NCBI RefSeq assembly: GCF_000519265.1
Contig: NZ_KI912608.1
Span: 3,585,921 to 3,649,920, forward strand
Direction of reading: 5' to 3'
Source: Desulfonatronum lacustre DSM 10312
GTDB lineage: Bacteria > Desulfobacterota > Desulfovibrionia > Desulfovibrionales > Desulfonatronaceae
DNA: 64,000 nucleotides
Position 1 is the first letter of the stretch; each line of letters opens with the position of its first letter. Both the position numbers and the translations under genes were made by a program. The notes under the pieces were generated by a model. That model did no database searches. It had not been told where the DNA came from and saw nothing but the letters and a program-made list of their open reading frames with translations. Shown here in pieces: positions 18,036 through 26,916 of this stretch.

Positions 18036-20174
18036 GCGCATCAGGGTTTGCAGAACCAGCCCCCGGCGGGCCATGGCCTCGACCTCTTTCAGGGTCTTGG
18101 TCATGTGGTTCACCACCTGCTGGTAGAGTTTGACCTGGGTTTTGGTCAGCAGGCAGTAGCGCACGGTTTCGGTCTTGTCCGGGAGGTCGGCGATGATCCT
18201 GCGATCGGTTTTCAGCCGTCTCAGGATATACGGGCCGGCCAGGCGACGCAGGGGGCCGAAGGGGTCGTTCTCCCGGGCCTCCAGGGCCTTGACGAAATCC
18301 TTGAACCGCTTGGCGTTGCCCAGCAGGCCGGGGTTGAGAAAGTCGAACAGGCTCCAGAGTTCGCCCAGCCGGTTTTCCACGGGCGTGCCGGTCAGGGCCA
18401 CCCGCGCCTGGGCAGGGAGTTTTTTGGCCGCTCTGCTCTGGGCCGTGGAGGGGTTCTTGATGGCCTGGGCTTCGTCCAGGATCACCAGCCGCCAGGGCTG
18501 CCCGGCCAGCCAGGGCATTCGTCCGACCATGGAATAGGTGGTCACGACCAAGTCGATGCCCGAAAGAATCCGGGTGTGATCCCGGGCCAGGGCGTCCAGA
18601 TCCTTGCGCGGGGTTTCCGAGGGGTGCGCGAAAAGCAGACGCAGATTCGGGGCGAAATGCCGGGCCTCGGCCCGCCAGTTGCCCAGCAGCGAGGCTGGAA
18701 TGAGCAGCAGGGAAGGCCCGGCTCGCCCCCCGGCTTCCGCGGCTTCGGCCTTGATTCGGCTGAGCAGGCCGAGCACCTGGATGGTCTTGCCCAGGCCCAT
18801 GTCGTCGGCCAGGCAGGCCCCCAGACCCAGGCTGGTCAGGAGGTGCAGCCAGCCCACGCCGTCCTTCTGGTACGGCCGCAGGGTCGCACTCAGGCCGATG
18901 GCGGACTCGTCCACCCGCAACCGGGCCGGATCGCGCAGGGTGTCCAGAATTTCGCGCAAGGCCGTTCCGGCCTGGACATGGGCCCACTCCCGGATGGCCT
19001 CGTCCTGGTCGTCGTCGCGCAGATCCGCCGATGCCCCGGCCAGCAGGCGCATCCCGTTGATAAAGGATATCTGGCCTTCCTGGGAGGTCCGGGCCTCCCG
19101 CTCCAGCCGCTTCCAATGCTCCAGGGCTTCCTGCAGCCGTTCCCGGTCCACCTCCACCCACTGGCCCTTGAACAAAACCAGGCTCTCCGTGCCGGAGAGC
19201 AGCTCCTGCATATCCTCCCCGGTCAGCGGCGTATCCCCCAGGGCGACCTGCACCCGGAAATCCAGCATGGCCTCCGCGCCCAGGGACGTCTTACGCTGCT
19301 CGCCGATGACCACGCCCACCTGGGGCCTGGGACGCTTCCGCCACCAGTTGGGCAGGCGCACGGACAGGCCGCTGTCCTCCAGGGACGGAGCGGATCGGAG
19401 CATCTCGTAGGCCCGGGGGACGCTCCAGGCCATGGGCCGATAGACGTCCCCCTCGTCCACCAGAACCTTGACCCAATCCAGGCGGTTGGCCGCCTCATGG
19501 ACCGGGGTCAGCAGCTTGAGCAGGGCCGCCTTGTTGCCGGCTCCGGCGTAAAGTTCCAGGGCCTTGCGCAGCGGCAGGTGCCGGACCTGGCCCGAGGCAT
19601 CCATGCCGGTGCTGAAACTGGCCATGAAGGCAAAGGGGCGGTCCTCGTCGGTCTTGTTCTCAGCCAGATGAAAGGTGACCCGGCCGACCTGGTTCCAGCG
19701 CGGGGCGCGCTTGCGCAGAAATTCCGAGGGGCCGTTGTCCCGGGCCATGGTCTCCTGGGCCCAGGCGGACAGCTCGTCCCAGATTCCAGCCAGCAGATCA
19801 GAGGAAAGGTATTCCCCACCGACCATCGGCGGGGCGGAATCGGCCCAGGACTGAAAACGCTCCGGGGGCGGCGGCGGAAGCTGAATGGAAGGGGGGGGCG
19901 GCAAACGGTGCTCAAGTCCGCGTGGTCCCGTGGATTGGACATGTGCGGCGGCCTCTGGCGCGTGGCACAGCCTGGTCAGGTAATCCGCCGCTATCCTGGT
20001 CCAGAAGCTCATGGAAGGCGACGAGGCCAGATCGCCGCGAGCCGCGAGCAGAAACAGCCCTTCGCGCCAGTCGCGGGCAAAGGCTTCGGTCAGGGCCGTG
20101 GACGCGGGTGCGAGGTCCGTGCCCGGGGCGTGCAGACTCAGCCGACCGGTGGGCGTGAGACGGATTTCAGGCAT
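17607..20174 (-). CDS. SNF2-family ATPase, truncated (C-lobe missing)
   Basis: From ATG 20174 the frame gives an SNF2/Swi2-type ATPase: a long N-terminal region, then helicase lobe 1 with ADDMGLGKTIQVL (Walker A, about 455-463), LVVTTYSMV and DEAQAIKNP (about 566-572). GTPVENRLGELWSLFDFLNPGLLG follows. At about residue 715 (LMRLKQI, base about 18030) homology stops where CNHP and lobe 2 should begin. The remaining ~140 residues are out-of-frame reading of the HTH tail. No lobe 2 is found in any frame, so the protein should be unable to translocate. rsmA lies 25 bp upstream. It could be called a pseudogene. Confidence 0.75.
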   Translation of the reverse strand: MPEIRLTPTGRLSLHAPGTDLAPASTALTEAFARDWREGLFLLAARGDLASSPSMSFWTRIAADYLTRLCHAPEAAAHVQSTGPRGLEHRLPPPPSIQLPPPPPERFQSWADSAPPMVGGEYLSSDLLAGIWDELSAWAQETMARDNGPSEFLRKRAPRWNQVGRVTFHLAENKTDEDRPFAFMASFSTGMDASGQVRHLPLRKALELYAGAGNKAALLKLLTPVHEAANRLDWVKVLVDEGDVYRPMAWSVPRAYEMLRSAPSLEDSGLSVRLPNWWRKRPRPQVGVVIGEQRKTSLGAEAMLDFRVQVALGDTPLTGEDMQELLSGTESLVLFKGQWVEVDRERLQEALEHWKRLEREARTSQEGQISFINGMRLLAGASADLRDDDQDEAIREWAHVQAGTALREILDTLRDPARLRVDESAIGLSATLRPYQKDGVGWLHLLTSLGLGACLADDMGLGKTIQVLGLLSRIKAEAAEAGGRAGPSLLLIPASLLGNWRAEARHFAPNLRLLFAHPSETPRKDLDALARDHTRILSGIDLVVTTYSMVGRMPWLAGQPWRLVILDEAQAIKNPSTAQSRAAKKLPAQARVALTGTPVENRLGELWSLFDFLNPGLLGNAKRFKDFVKALEARENDPFGPLRRLAGPYILRRLKTDRRIIADLPDKTETVRYCLLTKTQVKLYQQVVNHMTKTLKEVEAMARRGLVLQTLMRLKQIPWAIFSASNWTKQWILARLPSLPPKPPPRVRGEKQRRKQRQPGPRPRPKQRRAAKHPQKPLPRRRRRPPNLLSRQKPKQPSSLANLVLQSQPKTSPPKPGPRRKPPPSPNPSCPRARAYPGCAKSPALRSRISPPSWA

Positions 20175-20199
20175 GTAAGGGAGTGTCGTCGTGGTTGCT

Positions 20200-21039
20200 T
20201 TACATCGATTCGTGGGCCCCGTTTGACAAAGGCGGGAAGACGAGGTTCGCCAAAAGTTGGAAGCGGTGGGGCGAGAGTTCTTCGGGGCGGCTTTCCGGGC
20301 GCAGGTCTTGGTCTTGGAACCATTGATCCAGGTGGTCGCCCCAGAGTGGGCGGAGGATGGTTTTGAGTTGTTTGCGGCGTTGCTGGAAGCACAGGGGCAG
20401 TAATCGGCGGAGCGGGCCGGAGTGTTGAAGGCGTTCTTCCGGTGCCAAGGTGGTGAGGCGGACCACGGCGGAGTCCACTTTGGGGCGGGGGTGGAAGACC
20501 TGGGGGCCAACGGTGAACAGGCCGCGAACCTGGACATGGCTCTGGACCCAGACGCTCAGGGCCCCGTAGTTTCGCGAGCCCGGCGCGGCGGCCAGCCTTT
20601 GGGCGACTTCCTTTTGAACCATGAATATTCCCCGTTCGAGGTGCGGGACGTCGGCGGCCAGATCCCAGATGATCGGCGAGGCCACGTTGTAGGGCAGGTT
20701 GCCGATGATCCGCCATGGGCCGTGGAGTTTGGTCCAGTTGAACCGCAGCGCGTCCATCACGACCACTGCAAGCGTCGGCCAGCGGTGTTTCAGCTCTCCG
20801 GCCAGGACATCGTCCTTTTCCAGGGCGTACAGCCGGCAACCGGACTCCAGGAGCCGTCCGGTCAGCGCACCGCGCCCCGGACCGATTTCCAGAACCGGGT
20901 CTTCGGATGAGGCCTTCAGGGCGTCCGCGATCTTATGGGCCGTGCCCTGGTCGGAGAGAAAATTCTGTCCCAGGCTGCGCTTGGGCCGGTGGGTGGTCCT
21001 CTGAGCGATTTGTCGCTCCGTCTTGGGCATGGCTGGCAT
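20200..21039 (-). CDS. rsmA: 16S rRNA (adenine1518/1519-N6) dimethyltransferase
   Basis: RsmA (KsgA) dimethylates two adjacent adenines in the 3' hairpin of 16S rRNA using SAM. The 279-residue protein has the opening SLGQNFLSDQ, SAM motif LEIGPGRGALT, and catalytic NLPYNVASP. The start ATG at 21039 touches the DUF2062 stop (TAATG); a second ATG at 21030 (MPKTERQ) is equally possible. It sits between DUF2062 and the SNF2 gene on the same strand. Confidence 0.96.
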   Translation of the reverse strand: MPAMPKTERQIAQRTTHRPKRSLGQNFLSDQGTAHKIADALKASSEDPVLEIGPGRGALTGRLLESGCRLYALEKDDVLAGELKHRWPTLAVVVMDALRFNWTKLHGPWRIIGNLPYNVASPIIWDLAADVPHLERGIFMVQKEVAQRLAAAPGSRNYGALSVWVQSHVQVRGLFTVGPQVFHPRPKVDSAVVRLTTLAPEERLQHSGPLRRLLPLCFQQRRKQLKTILRPLWGDHLDQWFQDQDLRPESRPEELSPHRFQLLANLVFPPLSNGAHESM

Positions 21040-21605
21040 TATGCGTCCGAACCAGGCTGATGAGGAGGGGTGCGGGAAGATTCGGACGAGGGCGAAAGGA
21101 AGTGCCTTTTATACGGCGACGTGGCCATTTTCCTGGCGCGGCGGGCCTGGTGGGCCCGGGTCACGGCCAGGGTCAGGAAGTAGGCCAGCACGGCGCTGGG
21201 CACGGCGATCACGAACCCGCCCAGCAGGATGCTGCCGTAGAAATGCCAACCGGCTTGCAGGAGTTCGCCGATGGTCCAGTGATCCGGGTTGAGCCGTCCC
21301 CGTCCGTCGGGGAGAAAAAAGCGGCCGATCCGGAGCATGATCAGGTAGAAAAACGGAATGGTCAGCGGATTGGTGATCAGGGTGCCGATCAGGGCGGTCA
21401 GTTTGCTGCATCGCAAAAGCAGGGCCAGGGCCAGGACCACCACGGTCTGCAGCGGGATGATCGGCAACAGGCCGATGAACACTCCCAGCCCCATGCCCAG
21501 GGCGATGTCCTCGGGAGAGGATTTGAGCCGCAGAATTTTCTTATATCCATGGCGGATTCCCCTGATCAGGTTCTCCCACCAAATTCTGGTCCGTCGTGGA
21601 TGCAT
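21039..21605 (-). CDS. DUF2062 membrane protein
   Basis: The product is a 188-residue inner-membrane protein with the DUF2062 core: SSPEDIALGMGLGVFIGLLP near the N-terminus, TNPLTIPFFY mid-way and SILLGGFVIAVPSAVLAY after that, ending in a basic and Ser/Pro-rich cytoplasmic tail. Function is not established. A GTG at 21620 overlapping the EF-G stop (GTGA) would add five residues and is a credible alternative start. It lies between the EF-G paralog and rsmA, likely in one transcript. Confidence 0.88.
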   Translation of the reverse strand: MHPRRTRIWWENLIRGIRHGYKKILRLKSSPEDIALGMGLGVFIGLLPIIPLQTVVVLALALLLRCSKLTALIGTLITNPLTIPFFYLIMLRIGRFFLPDGRGRLNPDHWTIGELLQAGWHFYGSILLGGFVIAVPSAVLAYFLTLAVTRAHQARRARKMATSPYKRHFLSPSSESSRTPPHQPGSDA

Positions 21606-21616
21606 GGGAGCGGGGA

Positions 21617-23707
21617 TCACGCCAGGACGTCGAAGCGGGAGAAACGCATGGTGAAGCCGGCCCGGCCCTGGGAGGCGGAGCGCAGGGCCGTGGAAAAGCC
21701 GAAAAGTTGCCGCATGGGAGCCATGCCGGTGACCACCTTGGCTCCGGAACGGTCGAACATGTTGCCCACCCGACCGCCTCGGGAGTTGAAGAGACCGATC
21801 ACCTCGCCCACGAATTCGTCGGGAACGGTCATTTCGATGTTCATGATCGGCTCCAGGAGCACCGGAGCGGCTTCGTTCAAGGCCTGTTTCAGGGCCTGGG
21901 CCGCGGCCATTTGGTAGCCCACCGGCGAGGATTCGCCGTCACGCCGTTCCAGGTGGACGATTTCCACCAGCACGTCCTGGACAGGGTATCCCTTGGCCAC
22001 GCCGCTTTGCAGGCCGTCGGCGACGCCTTGCTCCACGGCCTTGACCCAGGTTTCCGGCCAGCCTTGGGTGTCCATGGTCCAGCGTACGGCGTTACCCGCG
22101 TCCCGGTGGCGCGGAGCCACGGCGATTCGGACCGCGCCGAAATGCGGAATCTTGGCCAGCTCGCGTTCGAACACGGCCTGGCCATCGGCGGGTTTGAGGA
22201 TGGTTTCCTGATGCAGCACCTGTGGGTTGCCGGTCCGTGGGGAAACTCCGTACTCCCGGTGCATCCGCTCCAGGACGACGTCCAGGTGCAGCTCGCCCAT
22301 TCCGGAGAGGATCAATTGGTCGGTTTCCTCGTCCTGGCTCAGGAACAGGGTCGGGTCCTGGAGCAGGAAGAACTGGAGCGATTCGGAGAGTTTCTTGGCG
22401 TCCGCCTGGGTCTTGGGCTCCAGGGCTAGGGAGATCACCGGCTGGTAGGCGGTGATTTGCTCCAGAAGCACCGGGCTGTTCAACGTCGCCAGCGTATCCC
22501 CGGTACGGGTGACCTTGCAGCCGGCCAGAGCCACGATCAGGCCGGCCCCGGCCTTGTCCTGGCGTTGCTTTTTGTCGGCGTGCATCCGGTAGATATGGGC
22601 AATACGTTCATCCTGGCCCTGGGTCACGTTGCGGATCTGCTCGCCTTCGGCCAGGGTGCCGGAGTAGATCCGGGCATAGGCCAAGCGCCGGCCGGCCTCA
22701 ATGGTGATCTTGAAGACCAGGGCGGCCAGCGGCCCGCCGGGGTCCGCGGACAGGGAAATGGGGTCATGGCTGACCGGATGGACGCCTTTGGCGGCTGGGG
22801 CATCCTCTGGGGAAGGCAGGTAGGCGCAGATCGCGTCCAGCAGGGGTTGGATCCCGGCGTTTTTAAGGGCTGAGCCGCAGAGCACGGGAACCAGGGCACC
22901 CTCCAGCGTCGACCGACGGATCACGGCCTGAACGGCGTCCAGGTCCATGGGCGCGCCGGAAAGATACGCCTCCAGCAGAGTGTCGTCCTGTTCGGCGATC
23001 TTTTCCAGGAGCTGCTCCCGCCAGGGCCGGGCGGCCAGTTCCTGTTCAGCGGTCAACTCCGTCTCTTGCCACTGCGCGTTCGCATTTTTGTCCTCCGGAA
23101 CGAAGCTCAAAAAGCGCATCCCGAGCAGGTCGATCACGCCTTTGAAGTCCTGGCCCTGTCCGTCCGGAATTTGCAACGGCAAGGGCGTGGTGCGCAGCTT
23201 GGAGCGCATGTCCTCCAGCACGGCGGCGAAGTCCGCCCCCAGCCGATCGAGTTTGTTGATGAAGGCCAGTTTGGGCACGCCGAATTTTTCAGACTGCCGC
23301 CAGACCGTCTCGGACTGCGGCTCCACTCCGCCCACGGCGCAAAACACGCCCACGGCCCCGTCCAAGACCCGCAGGCTGCGCTCCACCTCAATGGTGAAGT
23401 CCACATGGCCCGGAGTGTCGATGATGTTCAGAATATGTTCATGCCACTGCGTGGTGGTACAGGCCGAGGTGATGGTGATCCCCCGTTCCTGTTCCTCGGG
23501 GAGATAGTCCATGGTGGCGTTGCCTTCGTGCACCTCGCCCATGCGGTGAATGGCTCCGCTGAAATAGAGGATGCGCTCGGTGACCGTGGTTTTGCCGGCG
23601 TCGATGTGGGCGATGATCCCTATGTTGCGGACCAGAGACAAGCTGGAACGTTTTCCCGGTCCGTGGCCGGATGAAGACATCGTCGGCGTGGATTTGGCTT
23701 TGCTCAT
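21617..23707 (-). CDS. Elongation factor G paralog (EF-G)
   Basis: The 696-residue translational GTPase has all G motifs: AHIDAGKTT (G1), the ERGITITSA switch, DTPGHVDF (G3), NKLDRLGAD (G4) and CGSALKNAG (G5). These are followed by EF-G domains II to V, including GMGELHLDVVLERM. The gene is not in a str operon (no rpsL, rpsG or tuf nearby), so it is probably a second EF-G (fusA2-like) acting in translocation or ribosome recycling. Whether another fusA exists elsewhere cannot be seen. A Ser/Lys-rich extension of about 25 residues precedes the GTPase domain. Confidence 0.9.
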   Translation of the reverse strand: MSKAKSTPTMSSSGHGPGKRSSLSLVRNIGIIAHIDAGKTTVTERILYFSGAIHRMGEVHEGNATMDYLPEEQERGITITSACTTTQWHEHILNIIDTPGHVDFTIEVERSLRVLDGAVGVFCAVGGVEPQSETVWRQSEKFGVPKLAFINKLDRLGADFAAVLEDMRSKLRTTPLPLQIPDGQGQDFKGVIDLLGMRFLSFVPEDKNANAQWQETELTAEQELAARPWREQLLEKIAEQDDTLLEAYLSGAPMDLDAVQAVIRRSTLEGALVPVLCGSALKNAGIQPLLDAICAYLPSPEDAPAAKGVHPVSHDPISLSADPGGPLAALVFKITIEAGRRLAYARIYSGTLAEGEQIRNVTQGQDERIAHIYRMHADKKQRQDKAGAGLIVALAGCKVTRTGDTLATLNSPVLLEQITAYQPVISLALEPKTQADAKKLSESLQFFLLQDPTLFLSQDEETDQLILSGMGELHLDVVLERMHREYGVSPRTGNPQVLHQETILKPADGQAVFERELAKIPHFGAVRIAVAPRHRDAGNAVRWTMDTQGWPETWVKAVEQGVADGLQSGVAKGYPVQDVLVEIVHLERRDGESSPVGYQMAAAQALKQALNEAAPVLLEPIMNIEMTVPDEFVGEVIGLFNSRGGRVGNMFDRSGAKVVTGMAPMRQLFGFSTALRSASQGRAGFTMRFSRFDVLA

Positions 23708-23818
23708 GTGGGAGATTGTTACAGATGAACGTCCGGCCTTACAAGGGGGCTTCTGGGAAGGGGCGTTCAGGGAAAATGAATGTCCACGGCGTGCAAATGG
23801 CTCGTTTGGGGTCGGCGC

Positions 23819-24739
23819 CTAGGATGCGATCGCCTCACCTCGAGAGTCGGCAAGGGCCATGCCGCGCTGAAAGCACAAGAAGCCCGGATCAAGGTCCGGC
23901 CAGTACCAACAGCCTTCCTGTCCCGGCGTGAGAATCAGGCCGGGGCCCGGTAGGTCCGACAGGCGGGCGTGAAGCATGTCCGCGCCGACGCCCAGGACCG
24001 CTCCGGGTAAGCGGCGGAAGTCGTCCCAGTCCCCGTCGCCCTGGAGCACCCGGTCCGACGCGGTTTCACGGCATGGGCCCCAGGCTTCGATCCGGGCATG
24101 GGGGTGGTTCCATTCCAGGGTCGACCAATCCCACTGATCGGGAGTGGCGCACCAGATTCGGAGTTGCCGTGAAAGTCGGGGACGCCAGACCATGGTTCGG
24201 TGGAAGACCTCCGCCGTGAGCGGATCACAAGAAGCCAGGCCTCCCAGATCCAGGATCAAGCCAGCAGGGTCCCGTGCGACGAGGACGTGGAGTTCCTTTG
24301 GTATTGCTTTTCGGGGAACAGCGTATACGTTTTCCAAGCCGCATAGCTCAAGAGTGGTCAGCAGGTGGGCGGACTGCAGGGACGAAGGAGGCAGGATCGC
24401 CAGAATGTCGGTAATGCCCGCGGTCATCACCGGTACCAGGGCCGCCGCGATTTCGGCCGGACCGGCTCCGGCTTCGGACATTGATTCCGGGCACACCAGG
24501 CACGCCCAGGGCCTGGCAAGACGGGTGGACGTGGTGGCAAGGCCGCCGCTCCAACTGGTACACGTGCTGGAGCGGTCCGTGCCCCCGGGAGGGTGCAGGG
24601 CGTAGAGCTGGGCGATATTTTTTTTGATCCAGGAACGCTCGACATCACCGACGGACGAATATGAGGCGGCCAGGACGTCATCCTGGACCCGCAGATCATC
24701 CGAGAGAACGGGCCAAGCCAAGGTGCCGGGTTCAGGCAT
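23819..24739 (-). CDS. Hypothetical protein, faint HisD-like segment
   Basis: I do not recognise this 306-residue protein. The middle section, PAEIAAALVPVMTAGITDIL and later LLTTLELCGLENVYAVPRKAIP, faintly recalls the histidinol dehydrogenase core (movement of AxEI and GxxxIYxVGG), but no zinc ligands or the catalytic His pair are evident. The C-terminus is rich in Trp, Asp and Gly. No signal peptide is evident. The start is uncertain: ATG at 24739 or a TTG at 24769. It lies alone between the EF-G paralog and bamD on the same strand. Confidence 0.6.
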   Translation of the reverse strand: MPEPGTLAWPVLSDDLRVQDDVLAASYSSVGDVERSWIKKNIAQLYALHPPGGTDRSSTCTSWSGGLATTSTRLARPWACLVCPESMSEAGAGPAEIAAALVPVMTAGITDILAILPPSSLQSAHLLTTLELCGLENVYAVPRKAIPKELHVLVARDPAGLILDLGGLASCDPLTAEVFHRTMVWRPRLSRQLRIWCATPDQWDWSTLEWNHPHARIEAWGPCRETASDRVLQGDGDWDDFRRLPGAVLGVGADMLHARLSDLPGPGLILTPGQEGCWYWPDLDPGFLCFQRGMALADSRGEAIAS

Positions 24740-24816
24740 GGTGAACGGGCAGGCCGAAAAGTAGCGCAAAAGCCAGGGAACGGGTGGAAAGCATTGTCAC
24801 GCGACGGGCGGCGGGA

Positions 24817-25551
24817 TCAGAGCCAGTCCAACAGACGTTTCCAGGTACCTTCCCGCTCTTCCCGGTCTTCCTGGGACTGCTGCTTCTGAAAGCGGTAGTA
24901 GGCGAAATCACTTTGCCGCTGGGCGTACTCCGAAATTTCCGGAATGTCCCCGAACTCTTGCTGAACGGCTTGGTATCGCCGCCAAGCCGGCCCGTACTGG
25001 CCTCTGCGCCAATAGAAGTCGGCCACGAACAACTCGTGCTCGGCGATGCGGCTCCGGGTCTCCTGGATGGCTTGTTCGGCGTCCCGGGCCTGGGGAGACT
25101 GAGGGAAGGTCTGTTGAAGGCGTTGGAAATATTGCAGAGCCAGGTGGAGGTTGTCGGTGGGCCGGTCGATGGAGCGAAATTGTCGGAGATTGGCCATGCC
25201 GACCTGGAACAGGACGTAGGGGATGGCCTCGTGGCCTGGGTGCAGGGACTCGAACTCCAGATAGGTCTGGACCGCGGCCTCGTATTGCTCCGAGAGATAG
25301 TAGGCGTCGCCCAAGGCCAACTCCGCCGCGGAGGTGAATGGACTGAAGGGATACCGGTCCTTGAGTTTGGTAAAGGCGGTGATGGCCCGGCGATAGTCCT
25401 TTTCCTCCATGGCTTCGAACCCGGCCTGGGCCAGTTCCTGGGCCGTGTCTTCCGGAGGCGTCAGAAAATAATAGTCGATGATGCCGCAACCCGAAAGATA
25501 TGCGGTGAGCAACAAGCAGGACAAAAAGGCGAAGATGGGTGTTTTGTTCAC
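24817..25551 (-). CDS. bamD: Outer membrane assembly lipoprotein BamD
   Basis: BamD is the essential lipoprotein of the BAM complex that inserts beta-barrel proteins into the outer membrane. The 244-residue protein has a signal ending LSGC (lipidated Cys22) and five TPR-like repeats of the YfiO family, including FTKLKDRYPFSPFTSAAEL and YLEFESLHPGHE. The start is a GTG at 25551 that overlaps the trxB stop (GTGA). Length matches the family. Confidence 0.94.
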   Translation of the reverse strand: MNKTPIFAFLSCLLLTAYLSGCGIIDYYFLTPPEDTAQELAQAGFEAMEEKDYRRAITAFTKLKDRYPFSPFTSAAELALGDAYYLSEQYEAAVQTYLEFESLHPGHEAIPYVLFQVGMANLRQFRSIDRPTDNLHLALQYFQRLQQTFPQSPQARDAEQAIQETRSRIAEHELFVADFYWRRGQYGPAWRRYQAVQQEFGDIPEISEYAQRQSDFAYYRFQKQQSQEDREEREGTWKRLLDWL

Positions 25552-26468
25552 AGGGAGTCCAGAAAAAGGGATGCGGAATGGGCGGCCGTGGCACCGTCTC
25601 CCACGGCCGTGGCTACTTGGCGGCAGAGCTTGTCGCGAACGTCCCCGGCGGCGTAAATTCCCGGCAGGTTGGTTGCCATTTCCAGGTCGGTGACGATGAA
25701 GCGCGCCGGGGAGAGGGGCAGCGTTTCGGGAACGAAGTCGGTCAAGGGGGTGGATCCCACGAAGACGAACAACCCGGAGACGTCCAGAAGGCGCTGTGCG
25801 CCGTCGGGCAGATGCGTCACCCGGATACCTTTGAGTTCCGTGTCACCCACGAGTTCCGTGGCCACGGACCGCATCACGCACTCGATGTTCGGAATGCGCT
25901 TGATTCGTTCCTGGAGGATCTTGTCGGCTCGGAAGGCGTCGCGACGGTGGATCAGGTAGACCTTGGCGACGATTTTGGAAAGATAGATGGATTCCTCCAG
26001 AGCCGTGTTGCCGCCGCCCACCGCGGCCACGGCCTGGCCCCTGAAGAAATTGGCGTCGCAGAGGGCGCAATACGAGATGCCCCGTCCGGTGAAGTACTCT
26101 TCCCGCTCCAGTCCCAAGCGCTTCCAGGCCACGCCGGAGCAGATCACCACGACCTTGGCCTGAATGGTTTCCTCTTCCAGATGCACGAGGTTGCTCCCAG
26201 GACCCTGGTGTTCGATGGATCGGACCTCCTGGCGCAGGGTCGTGTAGGAAAAATCTTTGAGGTGATCGGCCATCAGGTCGGCCAACTCATAGCCCTTCAC
26301 GCCCTTGGGGTGGCCGGGATAGTTTTCGATCCTCTCCGTGGTCAGGATCTGGCCGCCGGGAGCGAGGCGTTCCACCAAGGCCACGGAGGCTCCGGAGCGC
26401 AACAAGTAGAGGGCGGCCGTCATGCCTGCCGGGCCGCCCCCTATGATGACCGAATCAAAAGATTTCAT
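25548..26468 (-). CDS. trxB: Thioredoxin reductase
   Basis: TrxB uses NADPH and FAD to reduce thioredoxin. The 306-residue protein has GGGPAGMTAALYL at the N-terminus, the redox pair Cys134/Cys137 in SYCALCDANFF, and the nucleotide-binding GGGNTALEES. Family members usually read CATC, so CALC is a mild variant. trxA lies 9 bp upstream and bamD overlaps by 4 bp downstream, so trxA-trxB-bamD is one operon. Confidence 0.96.
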   Translation of the reverse strand: MKSFDSVIIGGGPAGMTAALYLLRSGASVALVERLAPGGQILTTERIENYPGHPKGVKGYELADLMADHLKDFSYTTLRQEVRSIEHQGPGSNLVHLEEETIQAKVVVICSGVAWKRLGLEREEYFTGRGISYCALCDANFFRGQAVAAVGGGNTALEESIYLSKIVAKVYLIHRRDAFRADKILQERIKRIPNIECVMRSVATELVGDTELKGIRVTHLPDGAQRLLDVSGLFVFVGSTPLTDFVPETLPLSPARFIVTDLEMATNLPGIYAAGDVRDKLCRQVATAVGDGATAAHSASLFLDSL

Positions 26469-26477
26469 GCTCGAGAA

Positions 26478-26795
26478 CTAGATTTTCTTGGAGATCATTT
26501 CCTTGATGCTGCTCTTGGAGACGGCGCCGGTCAACTGCTCGACCACTTCCCCGTTCTTGAAGAGGATCAGCGTAGGGATGGCCCGAATGCCGAAGCGAGA
26601 AGGAGTTTTTGAGCTTTCGTCCACGTTCATCTTCGCAATTTTGACCTGTCCGGTCAGCTCCTGGGAGAGTTCTTCGATGACCGGGGCGATGGCCCGACAC
26701 GGACCGCACCAGGGCGCCCAGAAATCGACGAGGACCGGAAGGTCGCACTGCAGGACTTCAGCGTCGAAATTCGTATCGTTTAGTTCATGAGCCAT
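26478..26795 (-). CDS. trxA: Thioredoxin
   Basis: The 105-residue cytoplasmic thioredoxin carries the active site WCGPC (Cys30, Cys33), the buried Asp in LVDFWAPWC, and the cis-proline in [14 protein letters not shown]. It reduces protein disulfides and is recharged by TrxB, encoded 9 bp downstream. Confidence 0.97.
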   Translation of the reverse strand: MAHELNDTNFDAEVLQCDLPVLVDFWAPWCGPCRAIAPVIEELSQELTGQVKIAKMNVDESSKTPSRFGIRAIPTLILFKNGEVVEQLTGAVSKSSIKEMISKKI

Positions 26796-26916
26796 GTTCG
26801 TCTCCTTTTCGCTTGCGGGTTCGTATGACGTGCCGTTTGGTTACGTGAACGGATAATGCCGGAAGTAGAGCAAACTCCTGTGCAGCCAATCAAACTAGTT
26901 GTGGGGGCTGTACGTG

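Noticed and set aside
17990-18060. Programmed frameshift joining SNF2 and the HTH tail
   Set aside because: No slippery site is evident and helicase lobe 2 is missing in all frames; deletion or misassembly fits better.
18048-20366. 772-residue open frame on the plus strand opposite the SNF2 gene
   Set aside because: Gly/Gln/Pro-rich composition with no motif, antisense to a clear helicase lobe 1.
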